This document shows positions 9,497 to 18,718 of a stretch of 64,000 bases of DNA, piece by piece. The stretch comes from Sphingobacteriales bacterium 44-15. Its GTDB lineage: Bacteria; Bacteroidota; Bacteroidia; Chitinophagales; Chitinophagaceae. The notes under the pieces are model-generated. The model worked only from the letters and a program-made list of their open reading frames with translations. It was not told the DNA's origin and did not search any database. Within the stretch, counting starts at the first letter, position 1. Every line of letters starts with the position of its first letter. Location: assembly GCA_001899685.1 (NCBI GenBank), contig MKWG01000023.1, positions 29,962-93,961 on the forward strand, read 5' to 3'. The position numbers and the translations under genes were made by a program.

Positions 9497-12400
9497 ATGC
9501 GGTTACCAATATCTAAACCTGTTGAATACAGCAAAATGAAATCCAATTTACTCTCCGCAGTACTATTCTTTATATGCCTGCAGACTATTCAATCCCAAAC
9601 TTCCTATACCTGGACAGGTGCCGTATCGGGTTCCTGGAACGTGGCAGCAAACTGGTCGCCGGGCGGTATTCCCGGGAGCGCTGATGATGTTAAGGTCGTA
9701 GCGGCAGGTAATGCCTGTACCTTGAATACGGCGACGATTGTTAATAATATTACTCTTGTCAGTGGGACGCTTGACCTGAATGGCGCCACGCTCACCGTGA
9801 ATGGCGCTACCGCATTATTCACTTCCGGCAGCATTCAGAACGGGAGCCTTATTGTTGCCGGAGCTAATACGACTACATCCGGTACCGGAACGGTAACAAT
9901 GAACTGTGCGGTGAATATAACTTCATCTTCCATCAGCATCAGGAATACTACTTTCCAGGGAAGCGTTACTATAATAAAAACAGGCTCCTCCAGCGATGGG
10001 AGCAACGGCAACAACATATTTAATGCACCCGCAACAATAACAAATGCCGGTTCGGGAAATATCTATTTCGGGAACGGAAACGCGGACCAATTCAACAGCG
10101 CTGTAACCTTTAATAATACCGGAAGCGCTAACGTGTACATTGCCTATAACAGCAGCAGTAACCTGTTTGCCGGAACAGCTACCTTCAATAATACCCCTGT
10201 GGCCAATACCGGTATATATGTGAGCTGGAATTCTGCAGCAACTGTATTCAACAATAATATTATCGTTTCTTCTACCAGCGGTAGCGGTGTACAGTTTTGC
10301 GGGGGAAATACAACGGCCTCGGCAACATTATCTGCCGGCCATATTATTGGAATTGGCGCCGGGGGCTTTTCATCTGGCGCGCTTTCCTTAAGACAGTTCA
10401 CGCAATCGGGGAGCATGCCGCTTAACCTGTGGGCAGATGGATCCGCGGAGGTCAGGCTTGGACCTTCCGGCAGCTTTGGAGGGCCTCTGACCATAAGCGC
10501 GCCTAATATTTATGCTTCAACTTCCGTGTTTGATAAGGCGGTTACCCTTACTAAAACAGATGGAAGTACAAGCAATGCCTCTTCAGGAGGTAATACTTTC
10601 AATGCCACGTTAGCTGTAAATTATACTTCATCTAACGGAACCGGCTACTGGTCATTTGGAAATGGCGCCCCGGATATTTATAACGGAGATGTATATTCCA
10701 ATAACAATAGTCTTGACAGGATAATTTTCGGGCATAACTCAGCCAACAATCAATTCAACGGTAATTTCATCGTAACCCAGACAGGCGCATCAAAAGGGAC
10801 TGCCCTCACCTGGAGCAGTAGCGCAAGCGCTGTTATGGCCGCAGGAAAAGCAATTGTATTTGGCGGCGCAGGATTCTCCACGGGTTATCTTTACATCGAG
10901 GGATTTACTCAAAACGGGAGTGCTCCTATTAACCTGGCGGCAACCGGATCTTCTTCCATATATATAGGAGCAGGAAATGCAGTTAACCCTTCGGTGATAG
11001 GAGGAAATTTCACCATATCAGCTCCTGATATTTATGTACGCGGAGGAACATTTAACGAGGATGTTGCTATTACCAAAACCGGGGGTACTAATAATCATAA
11101 TGACGGTAAGCAGAATATCTTTAATGGCGCATTGACCATACATCAGCAAAGCAGTTCAGGATATTTCATGCTTGGATATAATGCTGATGACCAGTTCAAC
11201 GGCAATGTTGTCATTACTTCTACAGGCACAGGCGGTATCAGCTTTGGATGGACCGGCGGCACAGGCAGACCTACGCTTGCACCGGGTAAGACAATAACCA
11301 TAGGGGCCGAAGGTTATAGTGCCGGATACCTGCAGTTTGGCGGGTTCATCCAAAACGGCAGTGATCCGCTGAGTTTCAATTTGACCGGTACTGCTTACTT
11401 TTCTGTAGTTAATCCAGGCACGCCTTCCACTTTTGGCGGCCCGCTTACAGTAACCGCTCCTGATATTTATGTGAAGGGTGGTGTATTCAACAATGAAACG
11501 GTTTTCACCAAAACCGGGGGAACGAGCAATCACAATAGCGGCAACCAGAATATTTTTAACGGCAGGCTTACCATCAACCAGCAAAGCAATTCGGGGTATT
11601 TTATGCTGGGATATAATGCCGACGACCAGTTTAACGATGATATCGTTGTTACATCCACCGGCACAGGCGGTATCAGCCTGGGCTGGACCGGTGGTACAGG
11701 CAGACCTTCGCTTGCCGCAGGCAAAACTATCAGTATAGGCGCTGCAGGTTACGCTGCAGGGTACCTGCAGTTAGGCGGCTTTACTCAAAATGGCAGCGCT
11801 CCGATGAATCTTACTTTAACCGGATCTTCTTCTTTTTATATTGTCAACCCCGGAACGCCATGCAGTTTTGGCGGCCCGGTAAATGTGTCGGCCCCGGATA
11901 TATATGTACGTGGCGGAGTCTTCAACAACAGCGCCACGTTTACCAAAACAGGAGGAGCCAACAACTATACCAATGGCTATCAGAATATTTTTAATGGGAC
12001 ACTTACGATAAACCAGCAAAGCAGTACGGGTTATTTTGCCTTGGGGTATAACTCTGCTGATCAGTTTAATGAGGATGTTACAGTAACCTCTGTCGGCAGC
12101 GGAGGGATCTACCTGGGCTATTCTTCCGGTACCGGCAGTGCTGCATTGGCTGCCGGCAAAACTATTCACGTAGGCGCTGCCGGGTTTAGCGCCGGCTTTC
12201 TGAGCCTGAATGCTTTTACGCAGGCGGGTAATGCTCCTGTGAATCTTGTATTTACCGGCGATAATACTTACCTGAGATTTGCCAGGAATTCTGTAATAGG
12301 CGGGAACCTCGTGGCCAGCAGCGCCGATATTTATTTTGACGGATGCATATTTAACGGGACAATAGATGCCACAAAAACCGGGAACAAAAGTAATGCCAGC

Positions 12401-14989
12401 CGTGGGGGGAATACGTTCAACGGACATTGTTCCATTACCAACAATGGAGATAATTACTGGGTGTTGGGAAACAATGACCCTGATACCTGGAATGATGATG
12501 TGGTGTTCACTGACGGAGGATCAGACCGTTTACTACCTTGCTGGGCTTCGGCTGGCAACCAGTTCAACGGCAATATTTATGTAAATACCTCAGGTAGTGC
12601 AACCGGCATCCATTTTTGTGGCGGCAATGCTACGGCTACCTTAGCTTCCGGCAAAACAATACAGACAGGCGTTGCAGGCTTCAATGCCGGTTATTTGATC
12701 CTTAAACAATTTACACAGTTTGGCAATGCACCTGTAAACCTTACGCTCAGCAGTACTGCAACATACCTGCAGTTTGGGCCCTCTTCTTCTTTCGGCGGAA
12801 ATGTCACTTCGTCGAGCCCCGGCTTATTTTTTAACGGCTGCACCTTTTCCGGGGCTGTTAATTCCATAAAAACAGGAACTACCAATGATGGAAGCAGCGG
12901 TAACAATATATTCAACAACAGTGCTACGCTTACCAATGCCGGCACAGGCTATCTGATGCTGGGAAATGGCAATGCCGATCAGTTCAACGGCAACGCTACG
13001 TTCAATAACACGGGAAGCGGTAATATATATGTTGCGTACAACAGCAGCAATAATATTTTTGGAGGAATTACCACGTTCAACAATTCGCCTGTTGCCAATA
13101 CATTGATCAATGTAAGCACTTACAGCTCCGGAACAGTATTTAATGAAAATATTGTTGTTTCCTCCACTAATGGGCAGGGGGTGCAGTTTTGTAGCGGCAA
13201 TGCCACTGCATCCGCGGCCTTATCTGCCGGCAAAACGATCAGCATAGGCGCTCCCGGCTTTTCAGCGGGGACATTACTGTTGAAGCAATTTACACAAGCG
13301 GGCTCAACCGCACAGCATCTTACTCTTACAGGAACCGGCAGGCTTGTTTTTGGTCCTTCTGCCGCTTTCGGCGGAGCCGTCACTTCCTCAAGCCCGGGGT
13401 TATCTTTCAACGGCTGCACTTTTAATACTACGGTAAATTGTACTAAAAACGGGACCACTGATGATCAAAGCAGCGGCAATAATATTTTTAACGGTAATGC
13501 TGTTTTTACGAATAACGGCACAGGCTACCTGATGATGACGGTTAGTGCACCGGATGTATATAACAGCGATGTAAATTTTGTAAAAAGCAGCACCGGCTTA
13601 ATTTATCCCAATTATAACCAGAGTGGCGCATACGGAGGAAACCTGAATATATCTTCGACAACTGCGGTTACACTGGGAGCCGGCTCAGGTACGGCCATCT
13701 TCACCGGCTCCGGAGCACAAAATATCTCGGTATCCTCTGGAACACCTGTTCCTGTTTTCGCAAGGATGGAGATCAAAAATACCGGTGCCGGCGTGACGCT
13801 GAGCAATACTGCCATCAATATATCCAAAACGCTCGTGTTAACGTCCGGGTTGCTGCATACCACTACGTCCAATATGCTGACCATGCAGAATACTTCAACG
13901 GTAGCTGCCGGTACGGCCTTATCAACGAGCTATGTAGATGGCCCCATGCGGTACCAGAAGTCCAGCTCCGGCAGCACGGTATTGAACTTCCCGGTAGGTA
14001 ATGGCAGCGATTGCAGACCTGTGGCGCTTACGGTAACGCATTCCAACGGTACTCTATATACTTACCAGGTACAGTTGTTCAACGCAAGTGCTGCGGCGCT
14101 GGGATATACCTTACCCTCCGCAGTAAATGCAGTATCATCCGTGCATTATTATGTCATTGGCAGAACGGATGCTTCCGGCAACAATCAGCCGACAGCGGGT
14201 CTCAGCGGTAATCAAACCATACAGGTATTTTTTGGAGCCAACGACCTGGTAACCGACGGTGGTGCGGTCACTATAGTTAAAAATACGTATAACGCCACCG
14301 GTGCCTGGACAGATATCGGTGGCAGCGGGGCTCCTCCCTATAGCGGCGGGGCTAACCTGACCGGAAGCATTACCTCAACTTCTTCACCCTCTGCCTTTAA
14401 TTCATTTTCCACTTTTGCCATAGCATTCAGGATAAGCACTATTCTGCCGGTAACGCTTCTTGAGTTTACTGCAAAAGCTAGTAACAATTATGTAGACCTT
14501 ATGTGGGCGACCGCCACTGAATCCGGGAATAATTACTTCACCATTGAACGGAGCAGGGACGGTGTGGATTTTGAAGCGCTTCAAACTGTCAATACAAAAA
14601 ATGCCGGAGGCAACAGTTCGGTTCAAACGGATTATGCGGCACGGGATGCAGCTCCGTATACCGGGCGCAGCTTTTACCGCCTGAAGCAAAACGATATGAA
14701 TGGTAAAAATACTTACTCAAAAATTGCGGAAGTATATATAGGTAAAAATGAGTCTGTATCCATTTATCCTAATCCAACAACCGGCAGGATCTATATTAAT
14801 GGATTGGATGGTAGTAGTGTTCAAACAGAATGGTATGATGTGAGCGGAAGGTTGGTAGCTGCACAAACCATCGCGGTTCAAAATGGTTTGGCTACGCTTG
14901 ATGTGCGCCTTGCCAACGGTGTATATGTATTAAAATATGTATCTGCAAAAGGCACCTGGAAAGCGCAGCGTATTATAATAAGGAGATGA
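9497..14989 (+). CDS. Very large repetitive secreted surface protein with T9SS type A sorting domain
   Basis: Signal-peptide region, many near-identical G/S/T/N-rich repeats, C-terminal SIYPNPTTGRIYINGLDGSS...LANGVYVLKYVSAKGTWKAQRIIIRR. Confidence 0.9.
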   Translation: MRLPISKPVEYSKMKSNLLSAVLFFICLQTIQSQTSYTWTGAVSGSWNVAANWSPGGIPGSADDVKVVAAGNACTLNTATIVNNITLVSGTLDLNGATLTVNGATALFTSGSIQNGSLIVAGANTTTSGTGTVTMNCAVNITSSSISIRNTTFQGSVTIIKTGSSSDGSNGNNIFNAPATITNAGSGNIYFGNGNADQFNSAVTFNNTGSANVYIAYNSSSNLFAGTATFNNTPVANTGIYVSWNSAATVFNNNIIVSSTSGSGVQFCGGNTTASATLSAGHIIGIGAGGFSSGALSLRQFTQSGSMPLNLWADGSAEVRLGPSGSFGGPLTISAPNIYASTSVFDKAVTLTKTDGSTSNASSGGNTFNATLAVNYTSSNGTGYWSFGNGAPDIYNGDVYSNNNSLDRIIFGHNSANNQFNGNFIVTQTGASKGTALTWSSSASAVMAAGKAIVFGGAGFSTGYLYIEGFTQNGSAPINLAATGSSSIYIGAGNAVNPSVIGGNFTISAPDIYVRGGTFNEDVAITKTGGTNNHNDGKQNIFNGALTIHQQSSSGYFMLGYNADDQFNGNVVITSTGTGGISFGWTGGTGRPTLAPGKTITIGAEGYSAGYLQFGGFIQNGSDPLSFNLTGTAYFSVVNPGTPSTFGGPLTVTAPDIYVKGGVFNNETVFTKTGGTSNHNSGNQNIFNGRLTINQQSNSGYFMLGYNADDQFNDDIVVTSTGTGGISLGWTGGTGRPSLAAGKTISIGAAGYAAGYLQLGGFTQNGSAPMNLTLTGSSSFYIVNPGTPCSFGGPVNVSAPDIYVRGGVFNNSATFTKTGGANNYTNGYQNIFNGTLTINQQSSTGYFALGYNSADQFNEDVTVTSVGSGGIYLGYSSGTGSAALAAGKTIHVGAAGFSAGFLSLNAFTQAGNAPVNLVFTGDNTYLRFARNSVIGGNLVASSADIYFDGCIFNGTIDATKTGNKSNASRGGNTFNGHCSITNNGDNYWVLGNNDPDTWNDDVVFTDGGSDRLLPCWASAGNQFNGNIYVNTSGSATGIHFCGGNATATLASGKTIQTGVAGFNAGYLILKQFTQFGNAPVNLTLSSTATYLQFGPSSSFGGNVTSSSPGLFFNGCTFSGAVNSIKTGTTNDGSSGNNIFNNSATLTNAGTGYLMLGNGNADQFNGNATFNNTGSGNIYVAYNSSNNIFGGITTFNNSPVANTLINVSTYSSGTVFNENIVVSSTNGQGVQFCSGNATASAALSAGKTISIGAPGFSAGTLLLKQFTQAGSTAQHLTLTGTGRLVFGPSAAFGGAVTSSSPGLSFNGCTFNTTVNCTKNGTTDDQSSGNNIFNGNAVFTNNGTGYLMMTVSAPDVYNSDVNFVKSSTGLIYPNYNQSGAYGGNLNISSTTAVTLGAGSGTAIFTGSGAQNISVSSGTPVPVFARMEIKNTGAGVTLSNTAINISKTLVLTSGLLHTTTSNMLTMQNTSTVAAGTALSTSYVDGPMRYQKSSSGSTVLNFPVGNGSDCRPVALTVTHSNGTLYTYQVQLFNASAAALGYTLPSAVNAVSSVHYYVIGRTDASGNNQPTAGLSGNQTIQVFFGANDLVTDGGAVTIVKNTYNATGAWTDIGGSGAPPYSGGANLTGSITSTSSPSAFNSFSTFAIAFRISTILPVTLLEFTAKASNNYVDLMWATATESGNNYFTIERSRDGVDFEALQTVNTKNAGGNSSVQTDYAARDAAPYTGRSFYRLKQNDMNGKNTYSKIAEVYIGKNESVSIYPNPTTGRIYINGLDGSSVQTEWYDVSGRLVAAQTIAVQNGLATLDVRLANGVYVLKYVSAKGTWKAQRIIIRR

Positions 14990-15017
14990 TAGAAAAGGCA
15001 TTAATGCATTTCGCAAA

Positions 15018-15115
15018 TTATGATTTCTTTGAGGCCTTTGCCTGCCCGATCTGAAGATCATTCAGGCGGGCGAAAAAGCTTTGTATTTCCTTTGCGGTTA
15101 TATTTTACCGCAAAG
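15018..15115. repeat. Dispersed repeat, inverted copy of 2393-2490
   Basis: Shared core GCCTGCCCGATCTGAAGATCATTCAGGCGGGCGAAAAAGCTTTGTATTTCCTTTGCGGTTA. Confidence 0.85.
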
Positions 15116-15189
15116 CGCGACAGGGAATTACGCCAAGAACACAAAGCCCGGGCTAAAAGATATATGAACGTTATTGGGCAAGCCCCTGA

Positions 15190-16005
15190 TTACCTGCTTT
15201 CAAAAAACCGGTGCATAAACAGCAACTGGTATTGAATCGCATTCGTCCAGTAATTCCAGTTGTGTGAGCCTGGCCTCGCAATATAGTCGTGAGGAATATT
15301 CCGGTACAGCAGTTGCTCGTGCAGGTTTTTATTCACTTCATAAAAAAAGTCTTCCGTCCCGCAATCAATGATCAGTGCAAGCGAGTTGGGCCTGAGCAGA
15401 TACAGCATATTGATCACAGTATTCTTTTCCCATCTCTCCGGGTATTCCGCATAGCTGCCAAGTCTTTTAGCCATATCCCAGTTGTTGGGAAACGGCCGGA
15501 TGTCCACACCTCCGCTCATGCTGCCGGCTGCGCCAAAAACATCCTGGTGTTTAAACGCAAGATATAACGCGCCATGTCCTCCCATGCTCAAACCCGTGAT
15601 GGCTCTTGCTTTACGGTCGCGGATGGTTTTATATTTGCCGTCAATCCATTTCACCAGCTCGGTAGCAACATAGGTTTCATAGCGGTAAGCCGGGTCGGCA
15701 GGGCTGTCCCAGTACCAGCTCCCGTAAGCGCCATCCGGGCAAACGATCATCATTTCATACTGGTCTGCCAGCTTCTCAAATCCTTTTGCTTTGGTTATCC
15801 AGTCTGCATAATTACCGCTATAGCCATGCAGCAGGTACACTACCGGCAGTGCATTTATTTTACTATAATTATCTGGACGTATCACCACTGCTTTGATAGT
15901 CTTTTGCATAGACGGGCTGTAGGTTTCTACGGTATCTACAATAGCGGCATATAATGTTTGCTGCAGCAATGTGAATAATCCAAGAATAAATATCCTTTTG
16001 TTCAT
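15190..16005 (-). CDS. Secreted esterase family protein (esterase D/feruloyl-esterase-like alpha/beta hydrolase)
   Basis: Signal peptide; PVVYLLHGYSGNYADW, ITGLSMGGHGALYLAFKH (GLSMGG nucleophile elbow), GSHNWNYW. Confidence 0.88.
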   Translation of the reverse strand: MNKRIFILGLFTLLQQTLYAAIVDTVETYSPSMQKTIKAVVIRPDNYSKINALPVVYLLHGYSGNYADWITKAKGFEKLADQYEMMIVCPDGAYGSWYWDSPADPAYRYETYVATELVKWIDGKYKTIRDRKARAITGLSMGGHGALYLAFKHQDVFGAAGSMSGGVDIRPFPNNWDMAKRLGSYAEYPERWEKNTVINMLYLLRPNSLALIIDCGTEDFFYEVNKNLHEQLLYRNIPHDYIARPGSHNWNYWTNAIQYQLLFMHRFFESR

Positions 16006-16006
16006 T

Positions 16007-17437
16007 TTATTTATTGTTAATTGCTTTAAGTATAAAATCTACTATCGGCTGCGGGTCGGGCAGGCTGTGCGGGTGATGGCCGATACCGGGCTTGTGAATG
16101 ACCTTTATATTGCCTCCTGCTGCCAGTATCTTTCTTTCAAAAACAGCGGTATTTTCATCCACAGGCACAACTTCATCTGCATCTCCCACCACGTGCAGCA
16201 TAGGGTAATGCCCTTTTACAATGACGGGGATCTTGTCCAGCGGGTTGTTTTTAAAATCTGCGATCTGCTCTTCGCTGGCATAGCCGTAGTCTTTTTTAAA
16301 AATCTCCCAGTCTGCAGCGCTGCCCGGCCCTTTGCCCTTGCCTCCCGGCCAGCTTCTGAGGTCAAGCACGGGCGCATCTGCATATATACAAGCCACTCTT
16401 TTAGGATTAGCTGCTGCCCAGTTGTAAATATAAACACCGCCACGACTCATGCCTTCCATTACAGCTCTTTTTGAAAGTCCTGCACTTTTGAGAAAATCAT
16501 AAAACCTGTTCCATATAGCGATAGCCTCTGCATTACCAAACAGCTCCGCCACATCACAGTATACGATATGAAATCCCCTGTCGAGCAGCGCAATATCCGT
16601 TTGAGGTTCATGGCCCCAGAATCTTGCTCTCCATACCCAGGGATGACCTTTTGCTATGATCCTGGGCTTTACAATTTTGGCAGATCTTCCGGCAAAGATA
16701 AAATCAGCGCAATCGTACCCATGAAAAGAAGATACAGTATAAGCGGTATCTATTTTTTCAAAAATATTAAAAGATTTGGCCGGTTTCTGAGTAACGGCTT
16801 CGTATAAGCGCTTTGCAATAATGGCAGCGCCTTCAACAGATGGGTGTAACTGGTCGGGAAAAAGCGCTGCTTTATTAAGTGTAATGGAGTGCAGATCTAC
16901 AAGCTCAAGTTTTTCATCAAAAGCTACCTGTTGTATATGAGGAACGATAAGATGAGTGATCACACTGTCTGCCTGCCGTGCTGTGTCGGTAAGATAAGAA
17001 GTGACGGGCAGCAGTAAAATAATTCTTGGAGAAGGGGATTGCTGGCGGAAAGCCCGGATAATAGATTTGTAATCGTTGTCAAATCGTTCTGGTACGTCCA
17101 GGCGGTAAGGAAGCCGGCTGTCATTGGTTCCTAATTTGATAAATACAATATCCGGATGGGAAAGTAAGGCTTCTTTGAAGGAAGGAGTAGCTGCATAACC
17201 ATTGGCCGCCACCACTGTTTTGCCGCTCACGCCGAAATTGAATACATCATACTGATCACCCAGGAGGCGTTGCAATTGTGCAGGATAAGATTCTTTAGGG
17301 GGATCATTCAGCTTAGCTCCTGCGGTAATGCTGTTGCCTACGCAGGCAATGCGGATCTTTTGGGCTGAGGCACAGGAAGTGATAAAGATGCTGACTAGAA
17401 AACAATATATAAGTTTCTTTACCTTTTCTTTCTTCAT
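16007..17437 (-). CDS. Two-domain secreted hydrolase: SGNH/GDSL hydrolase fused to an alpha/beta hydrolase
   Basis: N-term IRIACVGNSITAGA...IKLGTNDSR...DQLHPSVEGA (SGNH blocks I/III/V); C-term EGMSRGGVYIYNWAAANP and GIGHHPHSL (alpha/beta hydrolase). Confidence 0.85.
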   Translation of the reverse strand: MKKEKVKKLIYCFLVSIFITSCASAQKIRIACVGNSITAGAKLNDPPKESYPAQLQRLLGDQYDVFNFGVSGKTVVAANGYAATPSFKEALLSHPDIVFIKLGTNDSRLPYRLDVPERFDNDYKSIIRAFRQQSPSPRIILLLPVTSYLTDTARQADSVITHLIVPHIQQVAFDEKLELVDLHSITLNKAALFPDQLHPSVEGAAIIAKRLYEAVTQKPAKSFNIFEKIDTAYTVSSFHGYDCADFIFAGRSAKIVKPRIIAKGHPWVWRARFWGHEPQTDIALLDRGFHIVYCDVAELFGNAEAIAIWNRFYDFLKSAGLSKRAVMEGMSRGGVYIYNWAAANPKRVACIYADAPVLDLRSWPGGKGKGPGSAADWEIFKKDYGYASEEQIADFKNNPLDKIPVIVKGHYPMLHVVGDADEVVPVDENTAVFERKILAAGGNIKVIHKPGIGHHPHSLPDPQPIVDFILKAINNK

Positions 17438-17573
17438 GCTTTGGATTTGCTTTTAAAATGCATGTAAATAACTTTATTCCGGTTTAACTTTTTTTAAGAA
17501 AGGAGAGTGAATCACGAATACATGAAGGATTTTTTGGAGAGCGCTTCTCGTTTCCCGTCTGTCGTTTCTCAAT

Positions 17574-18530
17574 TCATAGCCGCTTTCCGGACAGCAGTGC
17601 TTTTATTTCTTTTCCTGTTGCCGCTGCTTTCTCCTGGGCTTGTTCTATCGGCAATCCCTCGTTCATTTCAGGGCGCGTATGTTTGGTTGCCGTGAGCCAT
17701 GCGTCCTTCATCATCTGCTGGCGCTGCGAGATCAACCGCAATATTTCTTTTCCGTTTTGCTGTACTGCTACAGCCTCTTCTATGCTTTCAATATCTGCAA
17801 CATTCTTTTCACCCAGGTACAGCAGTATTTGTTTTGCCATAACCCAGTGTCCCAATGCATCGGGATGCACTCCGTCTTTGGCAAAAGCGAAAGCTGCATC
17901 AGCTTTCCTGTGATCCTCCAAAAATTTTTTCATGGGGAAATGAACATCTGCAACCTTCCATTTTGCCGCATCCTGCTGGCCGATCAGCCATTCGGAATAG
18001 CGATCCAGCACTTCCGAATATCCTACATGCCCGCCGTTCTTTTCGTCAAAAACAGGAGGCGTGAGGTGTATGATGGGTATTCCTGCGTTTACTATTTCAT
18101 TGTGCAGCCAGGTCATGCCTTCTTTGAACTTTTCAAAACGGCCTTCATCAAAAGACTGGTATATACCGTCATTCATGCCATAGCTTGCAAACACGAGGTC
18201 TGGCTTTGTGGCCGCGAGCACTCTTGCCAACCTTTCATGCAGGTCTGGTCGCGGGAACCTTCCATCGGCATGCCCTTCTTCTGATAGTCCCGAAACAGTT
18301 TCGCTGGGTAATCCCACATTAATGAATTCATACTGCTTTTTTGGGTAATGCGTAACAAACCAGGCCTCTATATCCGTAACATATTGCCCTGCATACGTAA
18401 TGCTGTTGCCCAGGAAAAGGATCCGGTGGACCTTTCGGGGAAAAGGCTTGTTATATGCGGAAGCAGGGATTGCTGTGCTTAAAAGCAAAAAAAATATCGC
18501 AGTTCTTAGCAGGAGAATTATTCGTTTCAT
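17574..18530 (-). CDS. SGNH/GDSL hydrolase family protein, secreted
   Basis: Signal peptide; HRILFLGNSITYAGQY...FASYGMNDGIY...DGVHPDALGHWVMA. Confidence 0.88.
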   Translation of the reverse strand: MKRIILLLRTAIFFLLLSTAIPASAYNKPFPRKVHRILFLGNSITYAGQYVTDIEAWFVTHYPKKQYEFINVGLPSETVSGLSEEGHADGRFPRPDLHERLARVLAATKPDLVFASYGMNDGIYQSFDEGRFEKFKEGMTWLHNEIVNAGIPIIHLTPPVFDEKNGGHVGYSEVLDRYSEWLIGQQDAAKWKVADVHFPMKKFLEDHRKADAAFAFAKDGVHPDALGHWVMAKQILLYLGEKNVADIESIEEAVAVQQNGKEILRLISQRQQMMKDAWLTATKHTRPEMNEGLPIEQAQEKAAATGKEIKALLSGKRL

Positions 18531-18678
18531 TGATATATCGCCCTGTTTATTTTTTAAAGCTAATGAATTAGGCTGCTATAAAACAAATTTTAACGCAGGG
18601 GCGAAAAGAAAAGGCTCGGAGGGATAATCATAATGCAGCTCCTTTTACGTGGATTTTTCTCCGATAACAATGGAAGTG

Positions 18679-18708
18679 ATTTACCCGGAAAAGCTTTTCC
18701 GGGTAAAT
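18679..18708. terminator. Perfect 30-bp palindrome downstream of TonB receptor; possible hairpin terminator
   Basis: ATTTACCCGGAAAAGCTTTTCCGGGTAAAT, 11 bp past the receptor stop; no clear U-tract. Confidence 0.5.
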
Positions 18709-18718
18709 AAAACTATTA

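Noticed and set aside
15190-18530. Polysaccharide utilisation locus
   Set aside because: Three esterases only; no glycoside hydrolase, SusC or SusD adjacent.
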